Below, in pieces: positions 18,079 through 27,790 of a DNA stretch of 64,000 nucleotides (positions are counted from its first letter, which is position 1; every line of letters begins with the position of its first letter). The notes beneath the pieces are model-generated. The model ran no database searches. It worked only from the letters and a program-made list of their open reading frames with translations, and was not told the DNA's origin. Made by a program: the position numbers and the translations under genes. This stretch comes from Pelagibacteraceae bacterium AG-430-E20 (GTDB taxonomy: Bacteria > Pseudomonadota > Alphaproteobacteria > Pelagibacterales > Pelagibacteraceae): positions 186,001-250,000 of the forward strand of contig QCOF01000001.1 in the NCBI GenBank assembly GCA_003209915.1, in the 5' to 3' direction.

Positions 18079-19129
18079 AAGGACTTTTTACATTATATTT
18101 TATTGAGAGTTTTTCTAATTCTTTAATTGTATCTATAGAAAGCAAAATTCCTTTTTTTGAATTTACTATTTCATTATTAAATTCAGGTTCACCTGGATGA
18201 AAAATTTTTTTAAAACCTTTAGCTTTTTTAAGTTTTTTTACTTCTTTAATGCCAAATTCAATTTTTTTAATAAAACTTGAATGTGATTGAAATAAATCTG
18301 TTCTAAGACATATCATTAAATGCCCAACATTAGAGGCACCAGAAAAATCACTAATTGCATTTTTAACTTTGCCGCTATGATTTGCACCTGTAAAAATACC
18401 TGCAACTATATCCATCATCCATGATAATCCAGCACCTTTCATTCCTCCAAATGGCAACATTATTCCCTCAAAAGCTTTTGCTCCATCGTTGGTAGGTTTG
18501 CCAAATTTATCTAATGCATATCCAAAAGGTATTTTAATGTTATTTTGAGCAGCAAATTTTAACTTTCCTCTAGCAACAGATGAAGATGCCATATCGAGGA
18601 TGAAAGGTTTTTTAATATTTTTTGTGGGACAACCAAATGCAAATGGACTTGTTCCAAAAAAGGGTGCCATTGCTCCATGGGGTGGTAAAGCCTTTGAAGC
18701 ATTTGTAAATACCCAAGCCATACATTTATTTTTTGCTGCAACTTCTAAGTAATTTGCAGCCATTCCAAAATGGTTACTTCCCTTAATTGCTACTAGTCCT
18801 ATCCCATTTTTTTTTGCTAATGAGACACATTTATTTATACCAGCACTAGCAGCTATATAGCCAAGACCATTGTCACCAGACAAATGAGAAATATTATTAG
18901 TTATTTTTTTAAATTTTAAAGAGGGATTTATTTTTGCAGACCTTTTTTCTATTCTTTTAACATAAACTGGTAATCTGACTATACCATGTGACCAAACTCC
19001 TCTTTCGTCTGCTCTAATAATTAATTCTGCCACAGTTGTTGAATTCAACTTATTTAAACCAACTTTTTTTAAAACATTAATCGTAAACTGAATTAATTCT
19101 GATTTTTTGTATCTTTTTTTTATAGTCAT
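18068..19129 (-). CDS. Ldh2-family malate/L-lactate/sulfolactate-type dehydrogenase
   Basis: 353 residues. Hallmarks of this non-Rossmann NAD(P)H-dependent family are RGVWSHGIVRLPVYVKRI near residue 35 (family HG motif), IKGSNHFGMAANYLE with the catalytic His, DMASSSVARGK and LPFGGMKGAGLSWMMDI. Members reduce or oxidise 2-oxo/2-hydroxy acids such as malate, lactate, sulfolactate and ureidoglycolate, and also imino acids. It is a single-gene minus unit between the flavoprotein and AcnD-like genes, overlapping the former tail to tail by 11 bases. A 2-hydroxyacid step in the surrounding catabolic block is likely; the substrate is unknown. Confidence 0.87.
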   Translation of the reverse strand: MTIKKRYKKSELIQFTINVLKKVGLNKLNSTTVAELIIRADERGVWSHGIVRLPVYVKRIEKRSAKINPSLKFKKITNNISHLSGDNGLGYIAASAGINKCVSLAKKNGIGLVAIKGSNHFGMAANYLEVAAKNKCMAWVFTNASKALPPHGAMAPFFGTSPFAFGCPTKNIKKPFILDMASSSVARGKLKFAAQNNIKIPFGYALDKFGKPTNDGAKAFEGIMLPFGGMKGAGLSWMMDIVAGIFTGANHSGKVKNAISDFSGASNVGHLMICLRTDLFQSHSSFIKKIEFGIKEVKKLKKAKGFKKIFHPGEPEFNNEIVNSKKGILLSIDTIKELEKLSIKYNVKSPFKI

Positions 19130-19212
19130 ATTTTTACTGTTATAACCTGATGTTTTAAAATATCGAAAATAGTTTATATAATCTTTTAAAGTATTAAATT
19201 AAAATTAAAATC

Positions 19213-21840
19213 ATGATTCCAAAAACCTTTAAAAAAATTAACATTAACAATCAAGAATATGATTTTGTTGATATCAGTAATATTAAAAATATAGATAAAT
19301 TACCTTATACGTATAGAATTTTAGTAGAAAATATCATTCGGCAGAATTTGTTAGGACGAAATAATAATGCTGAAGTCCAAGTTAAATCAATTTTAGAAAA
19401 AAAAATTGGTGAAGCAATAAATTTTGCTCCAAATAGAATTTTAAGTCATGATATATTAGGTAAAGTAATGTTGGTAGACTTTATTGCTTACAGAGAAGCA
19501 CTTCAAAAAAAGGGAATAAACTCAAAAGATATTCAACCAGATGTGCCTGTGGATCTGGTTATCGACCATTCTTTGCAGGTTGATTATTTTGGTGATGATA
19601 AAGCTGAAATTGAGAACCTAAAAAAAGAATATGAGAGAAATTCTGAGAGATTTTCTTTTTTAAGATGGTGTTCAAAATTTTTAGATAAAGTTAATGTAAT
19701 CCCACCAGGGGTTGGTATTTGTCATCAGGTCAATGTTGAATATTTATCTAAAGTTGTATGGAGAGAGAAAAAGGAAAATTTTAATCTTATTCATCCTGAT
19801 ACATGCATAGGAACTGATAGTCATACTCCAATGGTAAATGCTATAGGAGTTTTAGGTTGGGGGGTTGGTGGTGTTGAGGCTGAAATTTCTATGCTTGGAA
19901 AAACCATACCTATGACTGTCCCAGAAATAGTTGGAGTAAACTTAGAAAATCAACTTAAAGAAGGAATAACTTCCACAGATTTAGTTTTACATATAACAAA
20001 ACTATTAAGAGCAAATAAGGTTGTTGGCAGCTTTATTGAATTTTGTGGAGAAGGAGTAGAAAATTTGACTGTTGGAGATAGAGCAACTATTTCAAATATG
20101 GCCCCTGAGTATGGTGCGACTGCTGTCTTATTTCCTGTTGATAATTCAACTTTAGATTATTTAAAAATGACAGGTAGAACTGATGAAGAAATCCAAGTTG
20201 TTGAGGAGTATTCTAAAAATCAAAAACTATGGCGAAGATCAGATATTACTCCAGATTATAATAGGGTATTAAATCTTGATTTGTCATCAATAGAACCTTG
20301 TGTTTCAGGTCCTAAAAATCCTGAGGATAAAATTAATCTAAATAAGTTTTCAAATGAAATTATCACTCACTCAAAGATGCTTTACAATCAGGATTTAAGA
20401 CCAGATGAATTTGAAGTACCTGATCTTGGCTATAAAATAAAAGATGCAGACATAATGATAGCAGCCATAACAAGCTGCACTAACACTGCAAATCCAAAAA
20501 ATGTAATCGCAGCAGGTTTGGTTGCAAAAAAATTAGTTGAACTAGGTTTAAAAAAAAAGAATAAAGTAAAAACATCTTTTGCACCTGGCAGTAAGGTTAC
20601 AGCAGAAATATTAAATAGATCTGGTTTACAAAAATATTTAGATCAATTAGGTTTTAATGTAGTAGGTTTTGGATGTACAACTTGCAATGGCAGCTCAGGA
20701 CCTTTAGATGAGAACTTAGCAAATACTATTGAGAAAGAAAAAATTTTTTCAGTTGCAGTACTTTCAGGAAATAGAAATTTCCAAGGTAGAATACACCCTA
20801 ATATAAGAGCTTCATATTTAGCATCACCTGCATTGGTGGTACTATTTTCTATAACAGGTAACGTCAAAATTAATCTTTTAAAAGATAGTTTAGGAAAAAG
20901 TAAAAATGATGAAAATATTTTTTTAAAGGACGTTTGGCCTTCAAATATAGAGGTAGATAAAATAGTTAATGAGTTTTACAAAGCAGAAACGTTTAGAGAA
21001 AAATACGATCAGGTGTATCAAGGTGGAAGTCTATGGGAAAATTTAAATGTATCAAATTCTGAAGATTATAATTGGCCAGATAGTACTTATATAAAAAAAC
21101 CACCATATTTAAATCATGCAGAAAATAATCAAATAAAAGACATCGAATTAGCCAGACCAATTGTATTACTAGGCGACTCTGTCACTACAGATCATATTTC
21201 TCCCTCTAGCGTAATAACAAAAGGAACAGCAGCTTGGGATTACTTAACAAACCTTGGATTAGATTCAAAAGACTTTAATAATTACTTAACTCGAAGAGCT
21301 AATCATGAAATTGTAGAAAGGTCTACCTTTGCTAGTTTAAGATTAAGAAATTTAATGGTTCCTAATCAAGAAGGGAGTTTTACCGTTAAATATCCTGAAA
21401 ATAAAGTAATGAGAATTTATGAAGCTGCTGTTCAATATAAAAAAGATAAAAAAGAAATTATAGTTATAGCAGGAGAAAATTATGGGTGTGGATCTTCAAG
21501 AGATGTGGCTGCAAAAGGACCTTTATTAATTGGTGTAAGAGCAATAGTTGCAAAGGGATTTGAAAGAATTCATAGATCAAATTTAATTGGCATGGGATTG
21601 CTCCCTTTAGAATTTGAAAATGGACAAGGTATCAATGAACTTAAGATTGAAAGTTCAGATCAGTTTAGCTTATTAGGGTTAAATGATATTACAAATGAAA
21701 ATAAAAAAGTACTTATGAAAATACATAAACAAACAGGTGATATAATTGAAGTTACACTTAATGCTAGATTAGATGTTCCAGAGGAAGTAAATTTTTGGAA
21801 AAATGGTGGGATTTTACCTACAGCTTATAAGGAGGCTTAA
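19213..21840 (+). CDS. acnD: Aconitase-family hydratase, AcnD-like (Fe-S 2-methylcitrate dehydratase type)
   Basis: 875 residues. The three cluster-binding cysteines are C422 (ITSCTNTANP), C488 and C491 (GFGCTTCNGSSGPL), and the C-terminal swivel domain has GENYGCGSSRDVAAKGP. Details favour AcnD over housekeeping AcnA: NVIAAGL after the first Cys, TTCNGxSG, SGNRNFQGRIHP, and a prpF gene 5 bases downstream, the standard acnD-prpF pair. AcnD dehydrates 2-methylcitrate to an aconitate isomer that needs PrpF for correction. It could still act on citrate/isocitrate or another tricarboxylate. The promoter would lie in the 83-base gap shared with the divergent Ldh2 gene. Confidence 0.75.
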   Translation: MIPKTFKKININNQEYDFVDISNIKNIDKLPYTYRILVENIIRQNLLGRNNNAEVQVKSILEKKIGEAINFAPNRILSHDILGKVMLVDFIAYREALQKKGINSKDIQPDVPVDLVIDHSLQVDYFGDDKAEIENLKKEYERNSERFSFLRWCSKFLDKVNVIPPGVGICHQVNVEYLSKVVWREKKENFNLIHPDTCIGTDSHTPMVNAIGVLGWGVGGVEAEISMLGKTIPMTVPEIVGVNLENQLKEGITSTDLVLHITKLLRANKVVGSFIEFCGEGVENLTVGDRATISNMAPEYGATAVLFPVDNSTLDYLKMTGRTDEEIQVVEEYSKNQKLWRRSDITPDYNRVLNLDLSSIEPCVSGPKNPEDKINLNKFSNEIITHSKMLYNQDLRPDEFEVPDLGYKIKDADIMIAAITSCTNTANPKNVIAAGLVAKKLVELGLKKKNKVKTSFAPGSKVTAEILNRSGLQKYLDQLGFNVVGFGCTTCNGSSGPLDENLANTIEKEKIFSVAVLSGNRNFQGRIHPNIRASYLASPALVVLFSITGNVKINLLKDSLGKSKNDENIFLKDVWPSNIEVDKIVNEFYKAETFREKYDQVYQGGSLWENLNVSNSEDYNWPDSTYIKKPPYLNHAENNQIKDIELARPIVLLGDSVTTDHISPSSVITKGTAAWDYLTNLGLDSKDFNNYLTRRANHEIVERSTFASLRLRNLMVPNQEGSFTVKYPENKVMRIYEAAVQYKKDKKEIIVIAGENYGCGSSRDVAAKGPLLIGVRAIVAKGFERIHRSNLIGMGLLPLEFENGQGINELKIESSDQFSLLGLNDITNENKKVLMKIHKQTGDIIEVTLNARLDVPEEVNFWKNGGILPTAYKEA

Positions 21841-21845
21841 GATTA

Positions 21846-22979
21846 ATGACACAAAGATGGATCAAGGCTACATATTATAGAGGTGGAACGAGTAAAGGTG
21901 TTTTCTTTCAAAAGAAAGATTTACCTACCTCAAATCAAGATGAATTAAATGATTTATTTTTAAAAGTGATTGGAAGTCCAGACTCTAATAAAAGACAGCT
22001 CAACGGAATGGGTGGTGGAGTATCATCAGTTTCTAAGTGTGTAATAATAAGTCCATCAGATCGAGATGATGCAGATGTTGATTATAACTTTATTCAAATT
22101 GCTATAGATAAACCTATTGCCGAATGGAATAACAATTGTGGTAATTTATCAGGAGCAGTTGGGCCCTATGCAGTTCAAGAAGGAATAATCAAAGCAAAAG
22201 AAGGTGAAAATAAAATAAGGATTTACCAAGTCAATACTGATAAAATCATACATTCAACTTTTAATGTTAAGGATGGAAAACCATTAATTGAAGGAGACTA
22301 TTCGATTGCTGGAGTTCATGGCACTGGATCAAAAGTAAGATTAGACTATCTTGAGCCTGGAGGTTCTGGAACAGGAAAACTTCTTCCTACAGGGAATGTA
22401 ATTGATGAAATAGAAATAAAAGATTTTGGTAAAATCAAAATTAGTATAATTGATGCTGCAACACCCCTTGTATATTTGCTTGCAGAGGATATTGGTTTAA
22501 AAGGCACTGAAACTCCAGATGAACTTGATGCACAAGTTGATAAAATGAATTTAATACAAAAAATAAGACGTAAAGCTGCATATATTGTTGGTTTATCAAA
22601 ATCAGAGGATGAAGCACCGATGAATACGCCTAGAATTGGAATTGTAACTTCTCCAAAAGATTATGTTAGTTTAGATGGAACAAAAATTAATTCAAACGAT
22701 CAGGACATTACAACTAGAATGTTTTCGATGGAAAAGACTCACAAAGCAATAATGGGCACCGCTGGAGTAAACATCGGTGTTGCAGCCGCTATTGAGGGCA
22801 CTATAGCAAATAATGTGAAAAGAAAAGATTCTAACCCAATGGAACTAAGAGCTGGAAACCCATCAGGAATAATGACAGCAGGAGCTGTTATTGAGAGTAA
22901 AGATGGAAAGCCTTTTGCAAAATCTGCTATTTTTTACAGAACCTTCAGACCACTTATGCGTGGTGAGGTTTTGATCTAA
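21846..22979 (+). CDS. prpF: PrpF-family 2-methylaconitate isomerase / AcnD accessory protein
   Basis: 377 residues. It opens KATYYRGGTSKGVFF, the PrpF signature. The two residues important in PrpF are visible: K64 in SSVSK and C98 in NNNCGNLSGAVGPYAV, 34 apart as for K73/C107 of the studied Shewanella protein. PrpF isomerises 2-methylaconitate (and trans-aconitate) without cofactor; relatives include 4-oxalomesaconate tautomerase. It follows acnD after 5 bases, so it is co-translated. The tail overlaps the convergent TauD-like gene by 4 bases. Confidence 0.88.
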   Translation: MTQRWIKATYYRGGTSKGVFFQKKDLPTSNQDELNDLFLKVIGSPDSNKRQLNGMGGGVSSVSKCVIISPSDRDDADVDYNFIQIAIDKPIAEWNNNCGNLSGAVGPYAVQEGIIKAKEGENKIRIYQVNTDKIIHSTFNVKDGKPLIEGDYSIAGVHGTGSKVRLDYLEPGGSGTGKLLPTGNVIDEIEIKDFGKIKISIIDAATPLVYLLAEDIGLKGTETPDELDAQVDKMNLIQKIRRKAAYIVGLSKSEDEAPMNTPRIGIVTSPKDYVSLDGTKINSNDQDITTRMFSMEKTHKAIMGTAGVNIGVAAAIEGTIANNVKRKDSNPMELRAGNPSGIMTAGAVIESKDGKPFAKSAIFYRTFRPLMRGEVLI

Positions 22980-23824
22980 GAAATTCTTAAATCTCCACTT
23001 ATTTGAGTTCTGTGCATAACGCGTCTGGTATTTGAATTAAAGGAATCTCTTTTGTGTAAAACAAAGAGATTTTTCCACATCAGTACTTCATTATTTTGCC
23101 ATCGATGGGTAAAAGTATATTTTTTTTGAGTGGCATGCGCCCACAATTCATTAAGCAACTTGTCACTTTCATCTATTGTCATTCCAACTATATAGGCATG
23201 TGGTCTTCTACCAAGAAAAAGTGATTTTTTTTGCGTGCTGGGATCTTTAAAAATAATAGGATGTTTGGCTCCCGGTGTCAGAGATGGATCAATATTTTCT
23301 TCAAAACCTTTTCTTAATTGTCCAGCACTATTGTGTGATGCGTCGTGAATTAAAAGTTTATCTTTTATTTTTTCAATTAAACTCCCTGGCATATCTTCGT
23401 AAGCTTCAATCATATTAGAAAAATGGGTATCACCCTGGTCTTTTGGAACCTCTAGGGAATATAATATTGCTCCTTTTGGAGGAATTTCATTGTAAGTCAT
23501 ATCTGCATGCCAGGTAGCCTCACCATCACCAAGGATACCTATTGGTTTTCCTTTTTCTTTTACATTTGAAATTACATTTATTTCTGGATGATCAGGTGAA
23601 AAATTTATTCCGTAAGGATTTGGCGCAGGCAAATCTAAATTACCAAAGTATTTGCTAAATTTTATTAATTGTAGATCATTTAATTCTTGATTTTTGAAAA
23701 TTAAAACCAAATTTTCATCCCATGCTTTTTGAATAAACTCAATTTGGTCTTTATTTAAATCCTCTGATAAATCAATATTTTTGATTTCTGCAGCTAGTGT
23801 TTTGTTACTTTTAATTAGATTCAT
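22976..23824 (-). CDS. TauD/TfdA-family Fe(II)/2-oxoglutarate dioxygenase
   Basis: 282 residues. The iron triad is H106 and D108 (TWHADMTY) with the distal H257 (FVLHKRDSF); R268 or R272 in RRVMHRTQ would bind 2-oxoglutarate. The spacing is normal for the TauD/TfdA family, whose members hydroxylate sulfonates, phenoxyacids, betaines and other small organic acids. It is the last gene of PrpD - PrpD - TauD on the minus strand and overlaps the preceding PrpD gene by 14 bases. The partnership with two PrpD-family enzymes argues for an organic acid substrate rather than taurine. Substrate not determinable from sequence. Confidence 0.85.
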   Translation of the reverse strand: MNLIKSNKTLAAEIKNIDLSEDLNKDQIEFIQKAWDENLVLIFKNQELNDLQLIKFSKYFGNLDLPAPNPYGINFSPDHPEINVISNVKEKGKPIGILGDGEATWHADMTYNEIPPKGAILYSLEVPKDQGDTHFSNMIEAYEDMPGSLIEKIKDKLLIHDASHNSAGQLRKGFEENIDPSLTPGAKHPIIFKDPSTQKKSLFLGRRPHAYIVGMTIDESDKLLNELWAHATQKKYTFTHRWQNNEVLMWKNLFVLHKRDSFNSNTRRVMHRTQISGDLRIS

Positions 23825-25169
23825 ACAAATTTAGATCACATAACTTAACCAGCTCATTAATTTTAAAATCTTTATGCAAAATTAATTCAATAAGGTCATC
23901 GGTTTGCGATGTTTTAAAAACTGAAAATAATCTTTTAGATTTTGCAATAATATCTTTTTCCTCCATAGGATTATCTGGAGTGCCTCGAACAGACTTTGCG
24001 TGATAAAATAATTTTTTATCATTATTCAATATAATTGTTATTTTAGATTGCCTTTCTGGTCTAGCAATAGCCAATTCCTCACTTGAAATCGATTTAATTT
24101 TTTTTCTTAAACTAACTACTTCTGGATTATTAAATAATTTTTCATCGTGAGCTTCTTCATATCCCATAGTTTTTTTTATTAAATGAACAGCGATTAAATG
24201 TTGTGCACTAATAGATGGAATTTCTCTATCATTGACAATGTGAAAACGGTCAGCTGGTATTTCTACCGTCAATTCTTTTATGTCTTTGTAACTAAAATCA
24301 TTATTTTGAAGTAAGTACTCTATTGCATCCATCATGGATTGAATTGGAGATCCTACCGACCATTTTTTAAGTGATGCATTATCAATTTCAAAATTTTCAC
24401 CCAGTTTTTCATTTAACAGTTCGGGTTTAGCATTATGAGCAAAGCCTTCATGAAATCCTCTTTCTCCTAAGATTGGATCTCTTACAGAGGTAAAATTTTC
24501 TCTAGCTAATAATGCTGAGTAAATAGCATTTCTAGATGTCATTCCAGAGAACACGAATGCTTTTTCAATATGATCAGGATCTCTATTCCAGCATGCTAGA
24601 CCTGATGCTTGCTGGACTGTGTATGAAATAAGATAATTGCACTGCTCGTGTGTTAATTTTAATAAAGCTCCAGCAGAGGCAGCACTTCCAAAAATGGGTC
24701 CTATGCTATGAGTTGCAAAGATACTTGTCTTAGGTGTTTTGTATCCAAGGCTGGTTGTAAACCTAACACCAATATCATAACCCAACGCAATCCCTTTGAT
24801 AATTTCATCACTAGCTAAATTTTCTTTCTCAGCAATTGCTAATGTTGTTGGAATTATTGCACAACCTGGATGAAATCTACCTTTGGTATGTGAGTCATCT
24901 GTTTCGTTAGCATGAGCTGCCATCCCATTTGAAAATCCTGCATTAATTGCAGAAACTTTTAAATTATTACCTAGCAGTGTAGCTTCCTCCACTCCACCTT
25001 GTTTTTTTGAAAAATTAAAACCCTTTTGCCCTGGAGGTAAAAGTCTTCCAGTAAGGATAGACACAATTGCATCTAACAAATGAAATCGCGTTTTAGTTTG
25101 AGTTTTTTCAGGCAGATTATTACTTAGAGCAGAGGAAATATATTTTGTTAGATCTTCCTGTATTTTCAT
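23811..25169 (-). CDS. MmgE/PrpD family protein (copy 2)
   Basis: 452 residues. Family features: RFHLLDAIVSILTGR near the start, NGMAAHANETDDSHTKGRFHPGCAIIPTTLAIAEKE (active-site region with the conserved E-D-D and H), FATHSIGPIFGSAASAGALL and KKWSVGSPIQSMMDAIEYLL. It overlaps the 503-residue PrpD gene by one base and the dioxygenase gene by 14, so three proteins come from one coupled transcript. It is clearly diverged from the other MmgE/PrpD copies of the window, which suggests separate substrates or steps rather than a recent duplication. Reaction type: dehydratase, decarboxylase or epimerase on a carboxylate. Confidence 0.85.
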   Translation of the reverse strand: MKIQEDLTKYISSALSNNLPEKTQTKTRFHLLDAIVSILTGRLLPPGQKGFNFSKKQGGVEEATLLGNNLKVSAINAGFSNGMAAHANETDDSHTKGRFHPGCAIIPTTLAIAEKENLASDEIIKGIALGYDIGVRFTTSLGYKTPKTSIFATHSIGPIFGSAASAGALLKLTHEQCNYLISYTVQQASGLACWNRDPDHIEKAFVFSGMTSRNAIYSALLARENFTSVRDPILGERGFHEGFAHNAKPELLNEKLGENFEIDNASLKKWSVGSPIQSMMDAIEYLLQNNDFSYKDIKELTVEIPADRFHIVNDREIPSISAQHLIAVHLIKKTMGYEEAHDEKLFNNPEVVSLRKKIKSISSEELAIARPERQSKITIILNNDKKLFYHAKSVRGTPDNPMEEKDIIAKSKRLFSVFKTSQTDDLIELILHKDFKINELVKLCDLNLYESN

Positions 25170-26680
25170 TAGAAAATACCTTTTATATTATTTTTTTTTA
25201 AGTCTAAATGTTTTTCTTTACAGACAATATTCAAAGTCTTTACTTCATTTGGTTTTAATTTTTCTAAATTACCAATCAAATTTAGAAATCTATTCTCTTC
25301 TTTTTTTGGAATTATATTATTATTTAAAATTTTCATTTTATTGATGTATTCATCTCTTCCAAAAGGGGTTTCTCCATTTGGATGAGCATTAGCAAATTCT
25401 ATTTGATCAATTATTTTTACTCCATTCATAAGCTCTATCTCTACTTTTGCTCCCTGTGCTTTTTTTAGAGGGTTGGGTTCATCATAATATTTTTTATTCC
25501 AACTTTTACTTTCAAAAGTTTTTATTTTTCTCCATAATTTAATTGTATCAGGTTTATTTTTTCTTCTTTTAGAATAGCTTTTTTCATGATGCCAAAATCC
25601 GTCTTCTAAAGCGACTGCAAAAATGTACATCGCTGAATGGTCTAAGGTTTCTCTAGAAGCCTTGGGGCTATATTTTTCATTATCATTGCTACCACTCCCC
25701 ATAACAATATGGGTATATTTCTTTGAATAAATATTTATTTTTTTTATTTGTTTTGTATCTTTAATTTTTGTTCTCATCTTAAATGCTAAATCAATCAAAG
25801 AATTTCCATGATAACCTGCTGAATGTTCTTTTGTGAATGTTCCTAAGATCCCGCTACGTGGTTCATTTTTTTCTGGTAAATTAATTTTTATATTTTTATT
25901 TTCTTTTTCTAATAAAATTGAAATAATTCCATAGTCACCCTCCCAAACTGGGCTTGGTGAGGTGTCACCTCTAATTGCTCTATCAATCGCATCTATGGCA
26001 TTTTTACCAACTAACCCAGGAGCATAAGCTTTCCAGCTAGACAAATTTCCTTTTCTTCCTTGTCTCGTAAAAATAGACGTGTGTGCACTCCATTGAATTG
26101 CTTGATAAATAGTTTCTGCATCCAATTTTAAAAGTTTACCAAGCCCGCTAGTAATTGCTGGACCTAGATGCCCAACATGATCAATTTTATTAGGATTAAG
26201 TGCAATTGACATCGATAACCTCAATTGAGTTTCATAACTAGTTGCAATAGCCTTAATCAAATCTTTACCGTTACAATTTCTTTGTTGAGCAACTGCTAAA
26301 ATAGTTGGTATGCAATCTCCAGGATGACAGGTTTCTTTAGCCATTATATTATCATGAAAATCTAGCTCTCTCACAGCCACTGCGTTTGCCCAAGCTGCCC
26401 ACTGACAATCAAATTTTTTCTTTGAATTAAGACCAATTAAAGTTGCACCATATTTATTTTCAAATTGCATCGCTTGTGCTCTTGCAATTTTAACCGCTTC
26501 CCTATTTAAAGCAGCAACCGCAACACCGGTGTTATCAATAATCCGATTACCCACCATATCAATTACGTCTTTATTTAAATTCCAATCTTCAGAAGCCATC
26601 TTTGCAATTAACCAAGCAAGATGTTTTTTTTTACCTATTTTTTTTCTAGGTTTTTGAACTCTAACTGAATGTGTTTTCAT
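25169..26680 (-). CDS. prpD: MmgE/PrpD family protein closest to classical PrpD (copy 3)
   Basis: 503 residues, the longest of the four copies and nearest to 2-methylcitrate dehydratase PrpD (about 480). It has VRELDFHDNIMAKETCHPGDCIPTILAVA, the PrpD-type active-site segment, ETLDHSAMYIFAVALEDG, and NPLKKAQGAKVEIELMNG near the C-terminus. A basic N-terminal tail (KPRKKIGKKKH) is not typical. If it is a true PrpD it dehydrates 2-methylcitrate without an iron-sulfur cluster and duplicates the role of the AcnD/PrpF pair 4 kb away. First gene of its operon, divergent from tctC. Confidence 0.75.
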   Translation of the reverse strand: MKTHSVRVQKPRKKIGKKKHLAWLIAKMASEDWNLNKDVIDMVGNRIIDNTGVAVAALNREAVKIARAQAMQFENKYGATLIGLNSKKKFDCQWAAWANAVAVRELDFHDNIMAKETCHPGDCIPTILAVAQQRNCNGKDLIKAIATSYETQLRLSMSIALNPNKIDHVGHLGPAITSGLGKLLKLDAETIYQAIQWSAHTSIFTRQGRKGNLSSWKAYAPGLVGKNAIDAIDRAIRGDTSPSPVWEGDYGIISILLEKENKNIKINLPEKNEPRSGILGTFTKEHSAGYHGNSLIDLAFKMRTKIKDTKQIKKINIYSKKYTHIVMGSGSNDNEKYSPKASRETLDHSAMYIFAVALEDGFWHHEKSYSKRRKNKPDTIKLWRKIKTFESKSWNKKYYDEPNPLKKAQGAKVEIELMNGVKIIDQIEFANAHPNGETPFGRDEYINKMKILNNNIIPKKEENRFLNLIGNLEKLKPNEVKTLNIVCKEKHLDLKKNNIKGIF

Positions 26681-26705
26681 AAGTTAACTTAATAAATGAA
26701 TTATG

Positions 26706-26720
26706 TTTCATAATATGAAA
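26706..26720. promoter_or_regulatory. Palindrome in the prpD/tctC divergent promoter region
   Basis: TTTCAT and ATGAAA face each other with a 3-base spacer inside the 120-base region shared by the divergent PrpD and TctC genes. Such a site could serve one regulator for both operons. It is short, so it is only a candidate. Confidence 0.3.
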
Positions 26721-26800
26721 TGACATTTTACATATTGAACTTAAGTCTATTAATGTGTTAACGTTTGTCAATTTTAATAAACTAATAAGAGGGAGAACTT

Positions 26801-27790
26801 ATGTTCAAAAATAACTTAAAAAAGTTTTTTGCTTTCTTTTCTTTATTCGCTCTTACTTACACATCAATAGCAAGTACTTCAGTTGTTGCGGAAACTTTCG
26901 CTACTAAAGAGTGTGATCCAATTCAAGTTGTTATTCACGCTTCTTATGGTGGTGGAACAGACACGACTGCTAGAATGATGTCAATCAGATCTAGAAGAAC
27001 TCTAAAAGCTGATATGCAAATCGTAGGTAAAAGAGGTGGATCAGGAGCAAAAGCTCAAAACTATACTTTAACACGACCAAAAGATGGTTGTACAATTATG
27101 GCTTTAACAGAGTCACATTTATACACAATGGCTAGAGGTAAATCTGACATGAAGATCGATGATCTTGTTGGAGTTGCTAGAGCTATGGAAGAACCAACTT
27201 TTATAGTTGTTAATGCAAAAAATAAAGAGTTAAGCACTATCAAGAAGTTTATCAAAAGATCAAAAGAAAAACCGATCATAACTGCGATAGCTTCTATTGG
27301 TGGTACTGAGCACATTGGAATGTATAACTATTCCACGGTTGCTGATGTTCCATTTAAAGCTGTTTCGTTTGGTTCTGGAGCTCAAAGTTTACAAGCTTTA
27401 GCATCTGGAAAAGTTGAAGCATCTTTGTTGAACCCGTCAGAAGCTGCAGCTTTAATTGAAGATAAAAAAATTAAAGCAATTCTTTTGTTACATGACAAAA
27501 AAATGGCAGACTATCCAAAAGTGCCAACTTCATATGAAATGGGTCACGAAGTTAAAGTTGTGACTACAAGAGGATATGCTGTACTTAAAGGAACGCCTCA
27601 AGATAGAATTGATGCGCTTTCTAAAGGTATGGTTAAAGCTATGAAGCACGACACTTTCGCAAATTATCTTAGAGGTGCGTCTCTAGACCCTGCAACTAGC
27701 CCAGCTGGTACAGAGGTTTGGGATAAGCAACTTAAAGAAAATTATGCAAAAGCTGCTGAGGCATTAAAAGGATTAGGTTTAACTAATTAA
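26801..27790 (+). CDS. tctC: Tripartite tricarboxylate transporter substrate-binding protein
   Basis: 329 residues. A Sec signal peptide (Lys-rich start, hydrophobic stretch, cleavage near VVAETFA at about residue 30) leads into a TctC/Bug-type periplasmic binding protein with VVIHASYGGGTDTTARMM, the binding-loop signature, and GGSGAKAQNYTLTRPKDGCTIM. A strong ribosome binding site GAGGGAGAA precedes the ATG. It feeds ligand to TctB/TctA, encoded immediately downstream with end-to-start overlap of one base. Members bind citrate, other tri- and dicarboxylates and aromatic acids. The ligand is unknown here but fits the aconitate-like enzymes around it. Confidence 0.92.
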   Translation: MFKNNLKKFFAFFSLFALTYTSIASTSVVAETFATKECDPIQVVIHASYGGGTDTTARMMSIRSRRTLKADMQIVGKRGGSGAKAQNYTLTRPKDGCTIMALTESHLYTMARGKSDMKIDDLVGVARAMEEPTFIVVNAKNKELSTIKKFIKRSKEKPIITAIASIGGTEHIGMYNYSTVADVPFKAVSFGSGAQSLQALASGKVEASLLNPSEAAALIEDKKIKAILLLHDKKMADYPKVPTSYEMGHEVKVVTTRGYAVLKGTPQDRIDALSKGMVKAMKHDTFANYLRGASLDPATSPAGTEVWDKQLKENYAKAAEALKGLGLTN

